Shown here: in pieces, positions 31,301-41,135 of the stretch | Numbering within the stretch: the first letter of the stretch is position 1 | Layout of the letters: each line of letters opens with the position of its first letter | NCBI GenBank assembly: GCA_949130485.1 | Contig: OX422190.1 | Coordinates: 681,001-745,000, forward strand | Length of the DNA stretch: 64,000 nt | Direction: 5' to 3' | DNA from: Agelas oroides | Lineage: Eukaryota; Porifera; Demospongiae; Agelasida; Agelasidae | Made by a program: the position numbers and the translations under genes | Notes under the pieces: generated by a model | Seen by the model: the letters and a program-made list of their open reading frames with translations, nothing else | Told to the model about the DNA's origin: nothing | Database searches by the model: none

Positions 31301-34300
31301 TACATGACAAACCACATGCACACTTACGTGCAGACACACACTAACTTACACACACTTGTCCATGCACACACCCACACATGTTATTCCACACACTCATCAC
31401 ACACATACTCTCGTCTCAGTCATGCAACTGCAGGGCCACGCCCCCTAGACGTCTTCCTCAAAGCCTACTTCCCTCGAATGGTGATGAGTTTGATCTTTGC
31501 CCTCCTTGTGTGGTGGACCTCGTTTGTTGGCAACAATGGGGAATTCCCCTTATACTATTACATTGTCATTGTGGCAGTCTTCGCACTACACCAGGTTTGA
31601 ATCCAGGGGAGGATAGAAGCTAGTAATTAGTAGCCACTGTGAATAAAGGCCCATAGTGAAATCTAACCAGACTACATTGTATCTCCCCTCCTTTCTCTCC
31701 TCTCTCCTCCTCCCCCTCCTCCCCTCCTTCCCCTCCCCCTCCTCCCCTCCTTCCCCTCCCCCTCCTCTCCCTCCTCTCCCTCCTCTCCCTCCTCCCCCTC
31801 CTTCCCCTCCCCCTCATCTCCCTCCTCCCTCTCCTCCCCTTCCTCCTTCCCCTCCTCTCCCTCCTCCCCCTCCTCCCGTCCTTTCCCTCCTCCTCCTCTC
31901 CCTCTCCCCTCCTCTCCCTCCTCCCTCTCCTCCCCTTCCTCCCTCCTCCCCCACCTTCCTCCTCCTTTCTCCTCCCAGGTGGCAACTTACTCCATGTTTG
32001 TTTCCAGTATGGCCTTCCATGCAACAATAAGTGACCCTGCCATCGGAGGCACCTACATGACCCTTCTCAACACCATTGTGAATCTGGCTGGCACATGGAC
32101 AGGGACACTCGCCCTGTGGCTGGTGGACAGTGCATCTTTCAAGGACTGTGAGGGTGTCACGGATTACCGCCTGGATTGTGACACACTTCAGGAGCTCAAG
32201 GTGTGTGTATGTATGTGTGTGTGTGTGTATGTGTATGTGTGTGCGCATGTGAGTGTGCGTGTGCATCCCTGCTGATTCTAAATCTCTGAGCATCTTGGGA
32301 TACGGTTATACTTTGATCAAAGCTACACTGTAGCCAATCATAGTGCAGAGTGTTTTGGAGTAGTTTGTTGCCAAATATTATATTGTTCAGCTGTAAAAGA
32401 TTCTGCCTCCCACCGCCACAAGACAATGGAACTTTCAACCAAACTCAACTTTATTAGACAACCAACAATCCAACTGAATTTCGACACCCAAATACAGAAC
32501 AGATGAGACCTTAAGGTTACGATGAACACCTGTCCTATCTCAGAATTCAATAAATGCGCTTGAATGTCAGCGTTATAACTCTAGAGTGCTTGGAGGTATT
32601 TTAGCGCTTCAAAAGCCTATGGAGATACCGAAGACCAGGCTATACACAATGCTCTTTTGGTCATAACAGCTCTAGCAGCTTATAATCCACACCATCCAGA
32701 ACAAAGCCTTCACATAAACTCTCTTGCGTCAAATTTCTGCTTACTGACGGCCCTCAAACTCACCGTTTTCGGTTATTAGTCTCCTAGCACAAGTATCTAG
32801 GTCGAGTCGATGGCAATTTTCAAGCAGCGCTCGAAATGTAGGCGCTACATAAAATTTTGAGTAGCATTCTTCGTAAACCACGACCGAAAAAGCCATTTTC
32901 TGACGGTTTGTCCAGAACTTTTTTGGCAAAACTTGACGAGTCGACCTCGAAAATTTAGTACGGAAGGCCGTAGAGCTGTTATCTTCCGCAGAAAATAGAA
33001 GTAGTTCGCTAAAATTGACGCAAAGTTAGTAACGGTAGGAATGCATTCGGTCATGAATATAATTATAAATAAGCGCGCGCACAGCTTGTTCATCGTAACC
33101 TTAAATAGCTTACAAATCCATGATATAACCTGTTACCTAGGCAACATCTGAGAATGTTGCTAATATCTACAGTGAAGTTGCCTAGGTAACGGATTATATA
33201 ACCCTCCCTGGGGGTGGTCTTACACATTGGTGTTGGGCTACACTGAACACTAATGTGTAAAATGACCACCATGTAGAGAACACACCAAGATTATATCAAA
33301 AGGATGACTTACATCCAATCACATGACGGCTCATATGATACATGTGCAACCACCAGATCAAGTTGATGACATCATACAAGGGGAATACAATATGAGTCAG
33401 TATCCTACACATGCCCCAGGGAGGATATAACTATTACATAACAGAACCAAACAATATCCTGGACTAGGAACATAACAGAACCAAACAATATCCTGGACTA
33501 GGAACATAACAGAACCAAACAATATCCTGGACTAGGAACATAACAGAACCAAACAATATCCTGGACTAGGAACATCTGGTTACAAAAAGGAAACCACATG
33601 TACAAATATTAGGTAATCAACTAAAGAAATGTCACAGAATGTCGCCCACAAGATACAAGGATAAAGGATGACCTAGGTGACCAACAAAGTTGCACAACTC
33701 CCATTAACTCTAGCTAGCCTGACACCTGTGACCTAAGCCTACTGATTGTACAAAGATCATACCTCAAAAGTCAATTAGCTAGCAAATACAAGTCATGAAC
33801 TAAATAATATATATTAAAAATAAGATATCGGCAATCGGCAGCCTACCAGACCTTGTGCTATGCCTATGCATGTGTGTTGGGGTGAGTGACAAGTACTTCA
33901 GGAATAAAATAACAATGTTCAGTTAGAACCACAACTCACCAGAATTTATGGGCCAAAGGTCACAAATAATATCTCATGACCACGCCCCTCATCTTGAATG
34001 TGGTAACTGTCAGTACCAAACACTTGTTGCACTGTCAACAAACCATTTCAGTTGATTGAGTTCAATGTTTACAAAACATTTTAGTTGACACTAAGTTCTA
34101 TATCCAGAGCCCAGACAGTTTTTAAGTTCAAGTATAGTTCCAAGTGGCTGTATGTTGGTTTTGGGGTGGAACCCAAGGCACGTTTTTGGTTTGGGGCAGA
34201 CCCAAAGGGCACATTAGAGGCCCCAAAGGGCATCCTTTGGGAAAGGTCTAGCGAGAAACCCTTAATCACCACCACTGTCTTCCTACCCCCTCCCCCCCAA

Positions 34301-34488
34301 CATACATACACACCACACAGGCATGTGAGGCAGCGGGAGGCCACTGTGTAACCCACCTGGACGGCTACTACGTGGAATCTTTCGTTTGTTTTGTGATTGG
34401 ACTGCTATGGTTTTGGTGGCAGCGAAAGAGACTATTATATCTGCAGTCACTTGATGACTCAGCCTGGAAATGTTCATTATCACCATAG
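28393..34488 (+). CDS. SLC33A1: Acetyl-coenzyme A transporter 1
   Basis: Five coding exons: 28393-29265, 29958-30085, 31420-31594, 31979-32200, 34321-34488, total 1566 nt, 521 aa (human 549). ATG 28393 (MATQRLL) is the first methionine codon of the frame. Diagnostic stretches match the human protein: LLLLFLYVLQGIPLGLA, KLLWAPIVD, FGRRKTWLIPTQY, ATQDIAVDGWALTMLSR, NVGYASTCNS, GGTYMTLLNT and, in the last exon, LDGYYVES. About a dozen hydrophobic segments fit the major-facilitator fold. Known role: import of acetyl-CoA into the ER lumen for acetylation of glycans and proteins. All splice junctions fall in phase. The exon 3 donor (GTTTGA) is weak. The C terminus ends in a short tail (WKCSLSP) unlike the human one. 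Introns contain MITEs, a near-perfect palindrome and a 300-bp pyrimidine tract. Confidence 0.96.
29636..29909. mobile_element. TAGTCTCG-family MITE (family B), copy 4
   Basis: Collinear with the other three copies, with an internal deletion and an eroded left end; ends GGGGGCAAGACTA. In SLC33A1 intron 1. Confidence 0.75.
30158..30378. mobile_element. Inverted-repeat element with AAGAACGG ends
   Basis: AAGAACGG then GGCTAGAGTAAGAGCGTG at the left; the complement GCTCTTACTCTAGCC then CCCGTTCTT at the right. A related segment further on in the same intron (about 31012-31030) lacks the insert, so the flanking duplicate acts as an empty site. In SLC33A1 intron 2. Confidence 0.7.
30631..30690. mobile_element. 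Possible Tigger/pogo end
   Basis: Repeated TTATCC words (CTTATCCGAAC, GTTATCCAAAC, GGTTATCCC) are typical of the termini of Tigger-type elements. Only one end is seen. Confidence 0.4.
30776..30939. mobile_element. Family A MITE, near-perfect 164-bp palindrome
   Basis: Arms of 82 bases are exact complements except for one position next to the centre. It starts TAGCCTCGTTCCCAGG. The 8-bp CTACAGTG occurs directly on both sides (30768-30775, 30940-30947), the target-duplication length of hAT elements. Confidence 0.95.
31670..31978 (+). repeat. Polypyrimidine (TCC)n tract
   Basis: About 300 bases of C/T before the SLC33A1 exon 4 acceptor. The long purine-coded frames on the minus strand are shadows of it. 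Confidence 0.9.
32515..33100. mobile_element. piggyBac-like MITE (TTAA target), second type
   Basis: TTAA at 32511-32514 and 33101-33104 flanks the inverted ends GGTTACGATGAACA / GTTCATCGTAACC. 586 bp, no transposase. In SLC33A1 intron 4. Confidence 0.8.
33118..33270. repeat. CCTAGGCAAC repeat, copy 1 (inverted-repeat MITE)
   Basis: GTTACCTAGGCAACAT and its complement ATGTTGCCTAGGTAAC-like sequence fold on each other. A related copy in both Ig receptor genes (52048-52197, 63412-63560) shows the same core and the same CACCAATGTGTAAAA tail. Confidence 0.7.
33437..33572. repeat. 34-bp tandem repeat, 4 copies
   Basis: CATAACAGAACC starts a unit at 33437, 33471, 33505 and 33539; the copies are essentially identical. 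In SLC33A1 intron 4. Confidence 0.95.
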
Positions 34489-34859
34489 AAACACTAGTGC
34501 TTGGGTCCTAAATAATATCACCTTTTGTGCATCTCCACATCTCCAGGGTTTAATTAGTGGCACCTCATTTTAAGGTGGTTTAATCTGCCTGTCACTTAGT
34601 AATAATTACAGCCCCTTCAAGTGCATGTACAGCCCTAATTTTCATTTATTTGCATACACCTGTAATTTTATTCATATAATACTAATGAAAATTTATTATA
34701 TAAGATAGAAATCCCCATACTGCCTATTTCCCAAGTGCATGCAATCATAAAGCTGAAGTCTAACAACATCCCAACTAAATAAGACATTAAAAATGAAGTG
34801 CCCCTGTAAACATAGAAATTATAACCAAATTTCATAGTCATTTACACTAATCTTACAGT

Positions 34860-35095
34860 TGCCAGATGACACTCTCAACCTAAGAACACATTTGCTGGTC
34901 TATGTCGCTGCATCTGGCAAATGTGTGTTCTTAAGTTGAGAGTTTGCTGGACAGCATCTGGCAAATGTTCTCAGGTTGAGAGTTTGCTAGATAGCATCTG
35001 GCAAATGTGTTCTTAGGTTGAGAGTTTGCTAGATAGCATCTGGCAAATGTGTTCTTAGGTTGAGAGTTTGCTAGATAGCACCTGGCAGATGTAAT
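34860..35095. repeat. About 42-bp tandem repeat with an inverted copy
   Basis: GCATCTGGCAAATGTG starts four or five units from 34914. The complement of one unit lies at about 34860-34900, so the array can fold back. Downstream of SLC33A1; 34489-34860 holds nothing recognised. Confidence 0.85.
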
Positions 35096-35727
35096 TATCT
35101 ATGGCTTGATGTCCAACCAAGACCGAGCGATTTTCCTGCAAACGCCTTCGAGCAGAAACGCAAGGCTTCATTGAAGGTTGGCAATAGGCTATTCAGGCCC
35201 GTAGGCAGGGGGGGTTCGAGGGGGTTCGGTCGAACCCCCCTTTTGGCTCGAAAAGATTTTATATGCACCGCTTAACTGTGCATTTTAAGTGCCCTACCGT
35301 TTGAAATTGGTCCACTAGCCTCGATGCTATTGAGAATCACCGCCGTCAAAACAAGTCTGGTTGCAGCTATGCGAGTTTGTTCATGGAGGACCAGCTAGGG
35401 TTGGGCGGATTATGCTCCATTTTTTACCCATTATGCTATTCCAATATGCTCAAAATTGTACCGATTATGCCCGCCTATTATGCTCAAACTATGCCCATAA
35501 TTTCTGGAAGGAGCAAACTTAGATGTTCGAATAATTATTTAACACTGTACAGAAAAAGTAAATTGAAACAGTCTAACAGGATGGCAGTTCATCGACCATT
35601 GTAGTCTCGCGTGGCCACGCTAACATCATGGCAAGTAGATCACCAGACTCTGCGATTGCTGATCATTGCTCCCTCACTTCGCCGCTTACCAACAGGGCAT
35701 GGGACGAGATACTTCACGGTCTGGGAC

Positions 35728-38700
35728 TTTTTTTTTCAAGAAAGTAAAATAATGTGATGATAATACGTATATAGAGCAAACTACAAAGGAGAAATAAAAA
35801 ATATATAGAATACAACTGTGTGAAAAATGACGACTTAGTTCATAGCTTTTCAAGGGGCACTTGACCTTCGCTGACTACTAGGTCAACCGGCCCATTGTGT
35901 GCGGCGTGTCCGGAAGACGAACGGGCCCCTCGCAGAGAGGTGATGGCTGACCTCAAGAGTGAAAAACTCAGATGGCAACGTAGCCAGGCTATCACAAGGC
36001 TGTACGGTTGGTCTCGCTTCCTTGCCAGCAGGGATGCAAGCCGTTTGTAGGCCACGGAGGCGCATTTCGCCATTCCACCAGAAGTCGAGAACACAAGGGG
36101 AGTGAATGTACCCAGTTCAACCTCGCGAATCCGCTGTTCGTACGTTCTCTGCTTCTCTCTCTCCTGTTTTCGGTAGACTGAGGCTAGCTGGAGCTTCCGG
36201 TGAGTCTGAGCGTTGGGGTTAAAGACCCTTACATCGAAAAATGCTCGCTGATACCGGTTGTCCCAGAAGCCTTGAGCGCTGATATCAAGGCGGGCACCGT
36301 CTTCCGTGTTGGCTGTGGCATATCTGAGTGTTTCACCTGTGAGGGGCTGCAGTGTTGGCTCTAAACACACGTCATGGCACACTTCGGTCATGACTTTTGC
36401 TGTGAAATCCCTCAGCTCATTATGTCTGATGGTTGGGAAGCCTCCAGTGGAGCAACTGAGAGCATGATCAACCGAGAAGGAATGACCACAGACACAATCG
36501 TTGGGTAGGTTGGCCGGCTGCCAGTTATACCGAAGGCACAGGGCATCTCTGAATGCTCCTTTATGCAGTGCAAATCCATGCTCCTCAATGGGTAAGACGG
36601 ACAACCAGGAAGAGGCACCTTTCTCACTACCCAGTTCCATTGCGCGCTGGAGGTGCGTTGGTAGTGTAGTCCGTAGCTGTGTGGCTGTTACAGCCTGTTT
36701 TTGTTGTCTGAGTCGCTTGATTTCAGCCTTTGCACATTGTTGTTCTCGGATGGTGTCGAAGGTGATCTCATGTTGTTGCAGGAGAATGAGAGTGGCAAGA
36801 GGAGCAGTGACTTTCTGAGAAGAGGAAAATTCGTGGGCAGCTGTATCCGTTGGTTTCGTAAGGCCTAGGCCACCGAGTCGGGTAGGAAGAGCAAAGAGGT
36901 CTCTCTCAGCGGTGGTAACACAGCCTTTTCCAGTCAGAGCAGGGATGAAGTGGAGGTTGATTGCTTCTTCGAGGGGCTGCAGTAAGTCTGAGATTTCAGG
37001 GATGGTACGGAGGAAGTATGTCCACTTGCTTGCTAAGCCATGTGTGAAAGCGGAGTAGGCAGCATGTGGTTGGGTCGTGGCAATGGATGCAAGCTTCTGG
37101 ATGGAAGATGTCCATTCCTTCACCTTGTCCTGTATGTAGCTTACAACAAAGGACCTCGAGCCAAGAGCAGCCCCAAGGTGTCTCTTTCCTTCGGTGGTGA
37201 TGTTCACTCCGGTATTCAGAAATCTCTCTGTTGCTGTTGACAGGTGTTTCTCTTTCACGATCAGCCATGTTTTGCTGGGATTGGCAAAGTATCCAAATGC
37301 GGGGCCAAGGTTGTTCAGCTTCACCCACCACTCATGAAGCTGTTCAAGGCGGCCACTAGCCGTGGCGTCGTCAGCAAACCACACTTGCTTTGCATCAGTG
37401 GACTGTAGTTGGTTAATGAGGGGTAGGATGCCTATGGCATACATGGCCATGGCCAGGGGATCTCCTTGTGTCGTCCCCTCACGTGAGAGAAGGGTTTCAC
37501 CATCAATGAACAGCTGTATATCCTCTCTGTATGTGTTCGTTATGACAGTAGCAAGTGAAGGACAGAGATGGTGGATATTCTGTAGGGCAGCTTGACGATT
37601 CAGGCTGTTGAATGCGTTGGTAGCGTCAACAAGTAATACGGCTTCGGATTGCTCATCTTGGAAGACACTACGCATTGCATGGATGGCAGCTTCACTACCA
37701 GCCTCCTGACCCGCACAAAGTTGGAGAGAGCCTGCAGCTTCTAGGATGTCATACTTAATAGCTGCAAGAATGGCTTTGCCAATAATTCTGCGGGAGGTTT
37801 CTCCAATCCCAATTGGTCGTACACCTGGGCATTTGTCAAGGGCTATCAAACGGCTAGCAGTAAGTGGAGCTATACCTCGAGGATCAACATAGTTAGTGCA
37901 TAACTTCCTTGCAACTGAAGCTAAACTGTTGCACAGGTCTGCCGATGCATTTTGAAAAGAAGTGCATAGGCGTCTCCACCCAGTTGAATCAATCCCCGAA
38001 GGACCAGCGGAGCCATTGGTGTGGAGGGCAGCAGTACGGATGCTTGCACCATCTAGACAGTCAAAAACAACTGGGTGAGGTACTGGTCTGGGGGTTGTTG
38101 AGGAGATAAGGGCGTCAGGGTGTGCTGGCTGTCCTGGTGGATGTTTTTTTAGCAACTCGTCACGGACAGTAGTAATCGGTTGATCTGGATGTGTACTCAG
38201 CCTTGTGTCAATGGGGAGTGGTCCTCCTTTTGATTCGTTTGTGAGGATTCGAAGGGCAGCCCTGACCTTTCCCTGCAGCATCAGTTTGGTGAAAAGGCGT
38301 GTAGTTTGTTCCTCCTTACTACTGCGTGCGTGCCTGTGATTCTGTTTGAGGCGGTGTTGTATGGTGCGTCCCTCAATAACGAGATTGTTGATGTCACCCA
38401 TTTGCCAAGAATCGAGTCGTCGTTGTAGGCACACCACATGCTCACGGGCTTTTGATGAAGAGTGTGGTTTTTGAAGGAGCAGTGCAGGCATGACCATGGC
38501 TGCCTTCAGGGCGATGGGTTCGAGGCCAGATCCTTCGCCATATGCGCGAAACAGCCTTGCAAGTTCTGAGGTGAACAGTTTGCCAGCCTTGCCTGAGGGT
38601 GTGAGAAAGAGATTATGTCGCCAATGCACCACTTCTGCATAGGCCGCTGAAATCATCTGAGTAAAGTCGGCTCCATCAACACTCTCAGTCCAGACAAACG

Positions 38701-39212
38701 CTGAGGAGGACAGTGTGATGTAGGATGGTAGTTTGTAAGGAAGAGATGTAACAGAGTCATTGCTATTCATGCTTCTTGCATGAAGTGTAGCTGTTTCTCT
38801 CTGATTTCCTGAATTAGCAGCATGCATTGGGCTACCCAATGGAGCAGGGGTTGGGTACGGTGGGTTCACATCTCCAGCAGGTGGGATGACACCATGACAG
38901 TCCGTGGTAGTGTGGTCACTAGTGTTAACTGTCCCCTCGGGTTCGACGGTTTCTCTCCGAGTTTGGTTCGTTTGGTTCGGATGTGGTGTGGTTGTCCTAC
39001 CATGTGCATGTACTTGTGTTATGTTTGAGCAAGTTCCCTTTCGTCCTGGTAGGCAGCTAGTGCATAGTCTTCCTTCTTTCACACAGGAACAGTTCTTACA
39101 CCGGCCGCTGCCGTTACACCGGCAGCATGAGGGCATGGTGTAGGCAAGGCACGTCTTTCCCTCTCGGACTATCGACCTAGCGTGCGCTCCAAATAGAGTC
39201 ACTATCAGCTCT
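35728..39212 (-). mobile_element. Non-LTR retrotransposon with restriction-like endonuclease
   Basis: On the minus strand it runs from 39212 to a 9-base A tail at 35736-35728. The 10-bp GTCCCAGACC flanks it directly (39222-39213 and 35727-35718), a typical target duplication. Length about 3.5 kb, with one open frame, so it looks full-length. Confidence 0.85.
35840..39136 (-). CDS. Reverse transcriptase with C-terminal restriction-like endonuclease
   Basis: The frame is open from 39202. I prefer the ATG at 39136 (MPSCCRCNGSGRC), giving 1098 aa, because the cysteine-rich N-terminal domain of this family begins there. In the numbering of the longer frame, the domains are: cysteine cluster CxxCxxxGxCxxC at 26-58; reverse transcriptase with LLVDATNAFNSL (D about 525), GTTQGDPLAMAMYAIG (about 576-591) and the catalytic FADD (609-612); and a C-terminal part with a CxCx(8)HxxxxC knuckle at about 900 followed by LDIS...FFDVRV, the layout of the PD-(D/E)XK endonuclease of R2/Hero-type elements. 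Target-primed reverse transcription is the known mechanism. No stop or frameshift is present, so the element may be young. Clade assignment is uncertain. Confidence 0.88.
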   Translation of the reverse strand: MPSCCRCNGSGRCKNCSCVKEGRLCTSCLPGRKGTCSNITQVHAHGRTTTPHPNQTNQTRRETVEPEGTVNTSDHTTTDCHGVIPPAGDVNPPYPTPAPLGSPMHAANSGNQRETATLHARSMNSNDSVTSLPYKLPSYITLSSSAFVWTESVDGADFTQMISAAYAEVVHWRHNLFLTPSGKAGKLFTSELARLFRAYGEGSGLEPIALKAAMVMPALLLQKPHSSSKAREHVVCLQRRLDSWQMGDINNLVIEGRTIQHRLKQNHRHARSSKEEQTTRLFTKLMLQGKVRAALRILTNESKGGPLPIDTRLSTHPDQPITTVRDELLKKHPPGQPAHPDALISSTTPRPVPHPVVFDCLDGASIRTAALHTNGSAGPSGIDSTGWRRLCTSFQNASADLCNSLASVARKLCTNYVDPRGIAPLTASRLIALDKCPGVRPIGIGETSRRIIGKAILAAIKYDILEAAGSLQLCAGQEAGSEAAIHAMRSVFQDEQSEAVLLVDATNAFNSLNRQAALQNIHHLCPSLATVITNTYREDIQLFIDGETLLSREGTTQGDPLAMAMYAIGILPLINQLQSTDAKQVWFADDATASGRLEQLHEWWVKLNNLGPAFGYFANPSKTWLIVKEKHLSTATERFLNTGVNITTEGKRHLGAALGSRSFVVSYIQDKVKEWTSSIQKLASIATTQPHAAYSAFTHGLASKWTYFLRTIPEISDLLQPLEEAINLHFIPALTGKGCVTTAERDLFALPTRLGGLGLTKPTDTAAHEFSSSQKVTAPLATLILLQQHEITFDTIREQQCAKAEIKRLRQQKQAVTATQLRTTLPTHLQRAMELGSEKGASSWLSVLPIEEHGFALHKGAFRDALCLRYNWQPANLPNDCVCGHSFSVDHALSCSTGGFPTIRHNELRDFTAKVMTEVCHDVCLEPTLQPLTGETLRYATANTEDGARLDISAQGFWDNRYQRAFFDVRVFNPNAQTHRKLQLASVYRKQEREKQRTYEQRIREVELGTFTPLVFSTSGGMAKCASVAYKRLASLLARKRDQPYSLVIAWLRCHLSFSLLRSAITSLRGARSSSGHAAHNGPVDLVVSEGQVPLEKL

Positions 39213-39792
39213 GGTCTGGGACTGGGATACGGTCTGAGGACGAGACTACCAGTCTACGTACCACAGACACATTATGCTCAAAATGTACCTATTATTCCCG
39301 CATAATGCTCAATGCTTTCTGGTACCTATTATTCCCAAAATTATGCCAGCATAATCCGCCCAACCCTAGGACCAGCGCGGAACGCTCGCGTAAGCTGTTT
39401 ACGCCGCTGCGATGAAAGGACGCGCGTAAATACGTGCGTAAATAAATCGCTATTTCAGGCGCTCGAGAGTTCACCAGTTGTCTTCCAATGATGTCACCCA
39501 ACCTGCTGCTCTGCCAACCTTAGTACCTTCTCTCTTGGAAAATTCGAAGTCAGCTAGCTTAGCAAATGCGTACGTGGACAGCCAAAGCAATACTCCGCGA
39601 ACCATGTAGCTACTACGGCTCTGCTTCTGTCTCAAAATGGCCTCAGAAGCAATCTCAGAGCATCTAATTTCTAAAATTTTCCTGGGGGAGCATGCCCCCA
39701 GACCCCCCTAGTCTTGCATGCTCATGCATGCATACATACACATCTGACGTGACACCCATGTAACCCCCCTTTTAAAAATCCTGGCTACGGGC

Positions 39793-41135
39793 CTGCTATT
39801 GTTTGTTGAGTAACACCTCCTATTTGTTCATTAGCGTGCATATCGCAGTTACTGCACTCGCGATCTGCATTTTCACAATGGATCCATGTTTTCACTCGCC
39901 TTCAGCCCGTGAAAGTACGGCGCCCACCCATGCAGTAACCCGCGATATAACGCTAACTCGCGCAATAAGACTCGCTCTGTACAGTGTGGGACCAATCGCA
40001 GCACAGTATTCTGTCACATGAGTGCTGATGCGGAAATTAAGCGAAACCACAAGTAGCTACTTCATCAGTCTTCGAGATAATTATGCAGCCTTAGTAGCGT
40101 GTCCAAACAAAAAATAAAATTTTGCGATCGAAAAAAGTTAGTAATACAGGCTTAAAGAGCAGCCTTAGAGTAATTGAACGATATGCATATTGCCTGGGTT
40201 ACCTATACTTAACCCCAAGGTATGGCTTTCCGAAGTCAAATGGTACCGTACCCACTTTTTACAACAAAATTCAATGGAGAGGGTGGCACTGCGCAACATC
40301 ATTTAAAGATCAAGTACATACAACACCTCATCCAGTTTTAAATTTTCTGGGGATCTAAATGAGTCCTGTGCTATGATATCCTAGTATTTTTTTGGAGCAC
40401 AAACAGCTCACAGCAGTGGTATCAGTGCATATTATGGTAGATGTTTAAAGTTTGTTTCTTTCAAGAGCTGGCTATTGGGATGACTCTGATGATGAAAATG
40501 ACGTTTGTTTTGGCTAATGACTCTAAGTGTAGCTACCAGTGAGTTCCGAAACATGAAGACAGGAGTCACCAACATGCATGGTCATCATAATCTGCACCTT
40601 AGTGCCTGGAGTCTCTAGGAAGGGCAGTACGGCTTGTCCACCTATTCCCTTCAGCCCAATCACTGGTCATTCACCATCACATTCTTGTTTGTGCATCTCT
40701 TAATAGTCCATCTTCTTTGCAACTGCAAACACTCTCTTCTCTTCTTCATCATTCTGTGGGCCCACTTTATCTACCAGCAGCTACAGCTGTGGATTTCATA
40801 CTCCCTTTAGCTCTATTATGCATGAACAGACTTGCTACCACACACACAAGCATATGCAGTTCTTATGTCAGTACACAGCCTCCACCACTCAGGTATCAGG
40901 AGTGAAATGTTTGTTTCCAAGATCAGCTGAGGTCCTTTGGTAATCATAATGAGAATAAAGTAAGTTTCAGCAGCAAATGACTGTACTGGAGTGACACTCG
41001 CTTGCAATGTCCTGAGCTTTTGCTGGTTGCCACAGTAGTGTGACTGTTTTGACGGCAAATACAACCCAAATAATTGAAATCTGCACCCCAAGAAACCTAT
41101 TTCCCATGGTAAGGGTTGCATATACCTTAGAAGTC
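39793..41135. other. Intergenic stretch
   Basis: No supported gene; several open frames below 80 codons have no recognisable motif. The start of the following LINE cannot be placed exactly. Confidence 0.5.

Larger units (their letters stand above)
35396..39368. mobile_element. Middle element, hAT-like, TAGGGTTGGGCGGATTATGC ends
   Basis: The terminal inverted repeat TAGGGTTGGGCGGATTATGC is complete at both ends. The 8-bp GGACCAGC is duplicated exactly (35388-35395, 39369-39376). The TAGGG start and 8-bp duplication fit the hAT superfamily. It carries no transposase; its middle is occupied by a retrotransposon. Confidence 0.9.
35197..39792. mobile_element. Outer DNA element, GCCCGTAGGCAGG ends (Mutator-like?), copy 1
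   Basis: GCCCGTAGGCAGGG at the left and CCTGGCTACGGGC at the right. Its two outer parts align with the uninterrupted copy at 49944-51089 and are separated here by the insertion 35396-39368. The flanks share only GCTATT, so this copy gives no clear target duplication. Confidence 0.75.

Noticed and set aside
31620-32293. Glu/Arg/Gly-rich minus-strand frames
   Set aside because: Translation of the polypyrimidine tract in an SLC33A1 intron; no conserved sequence.
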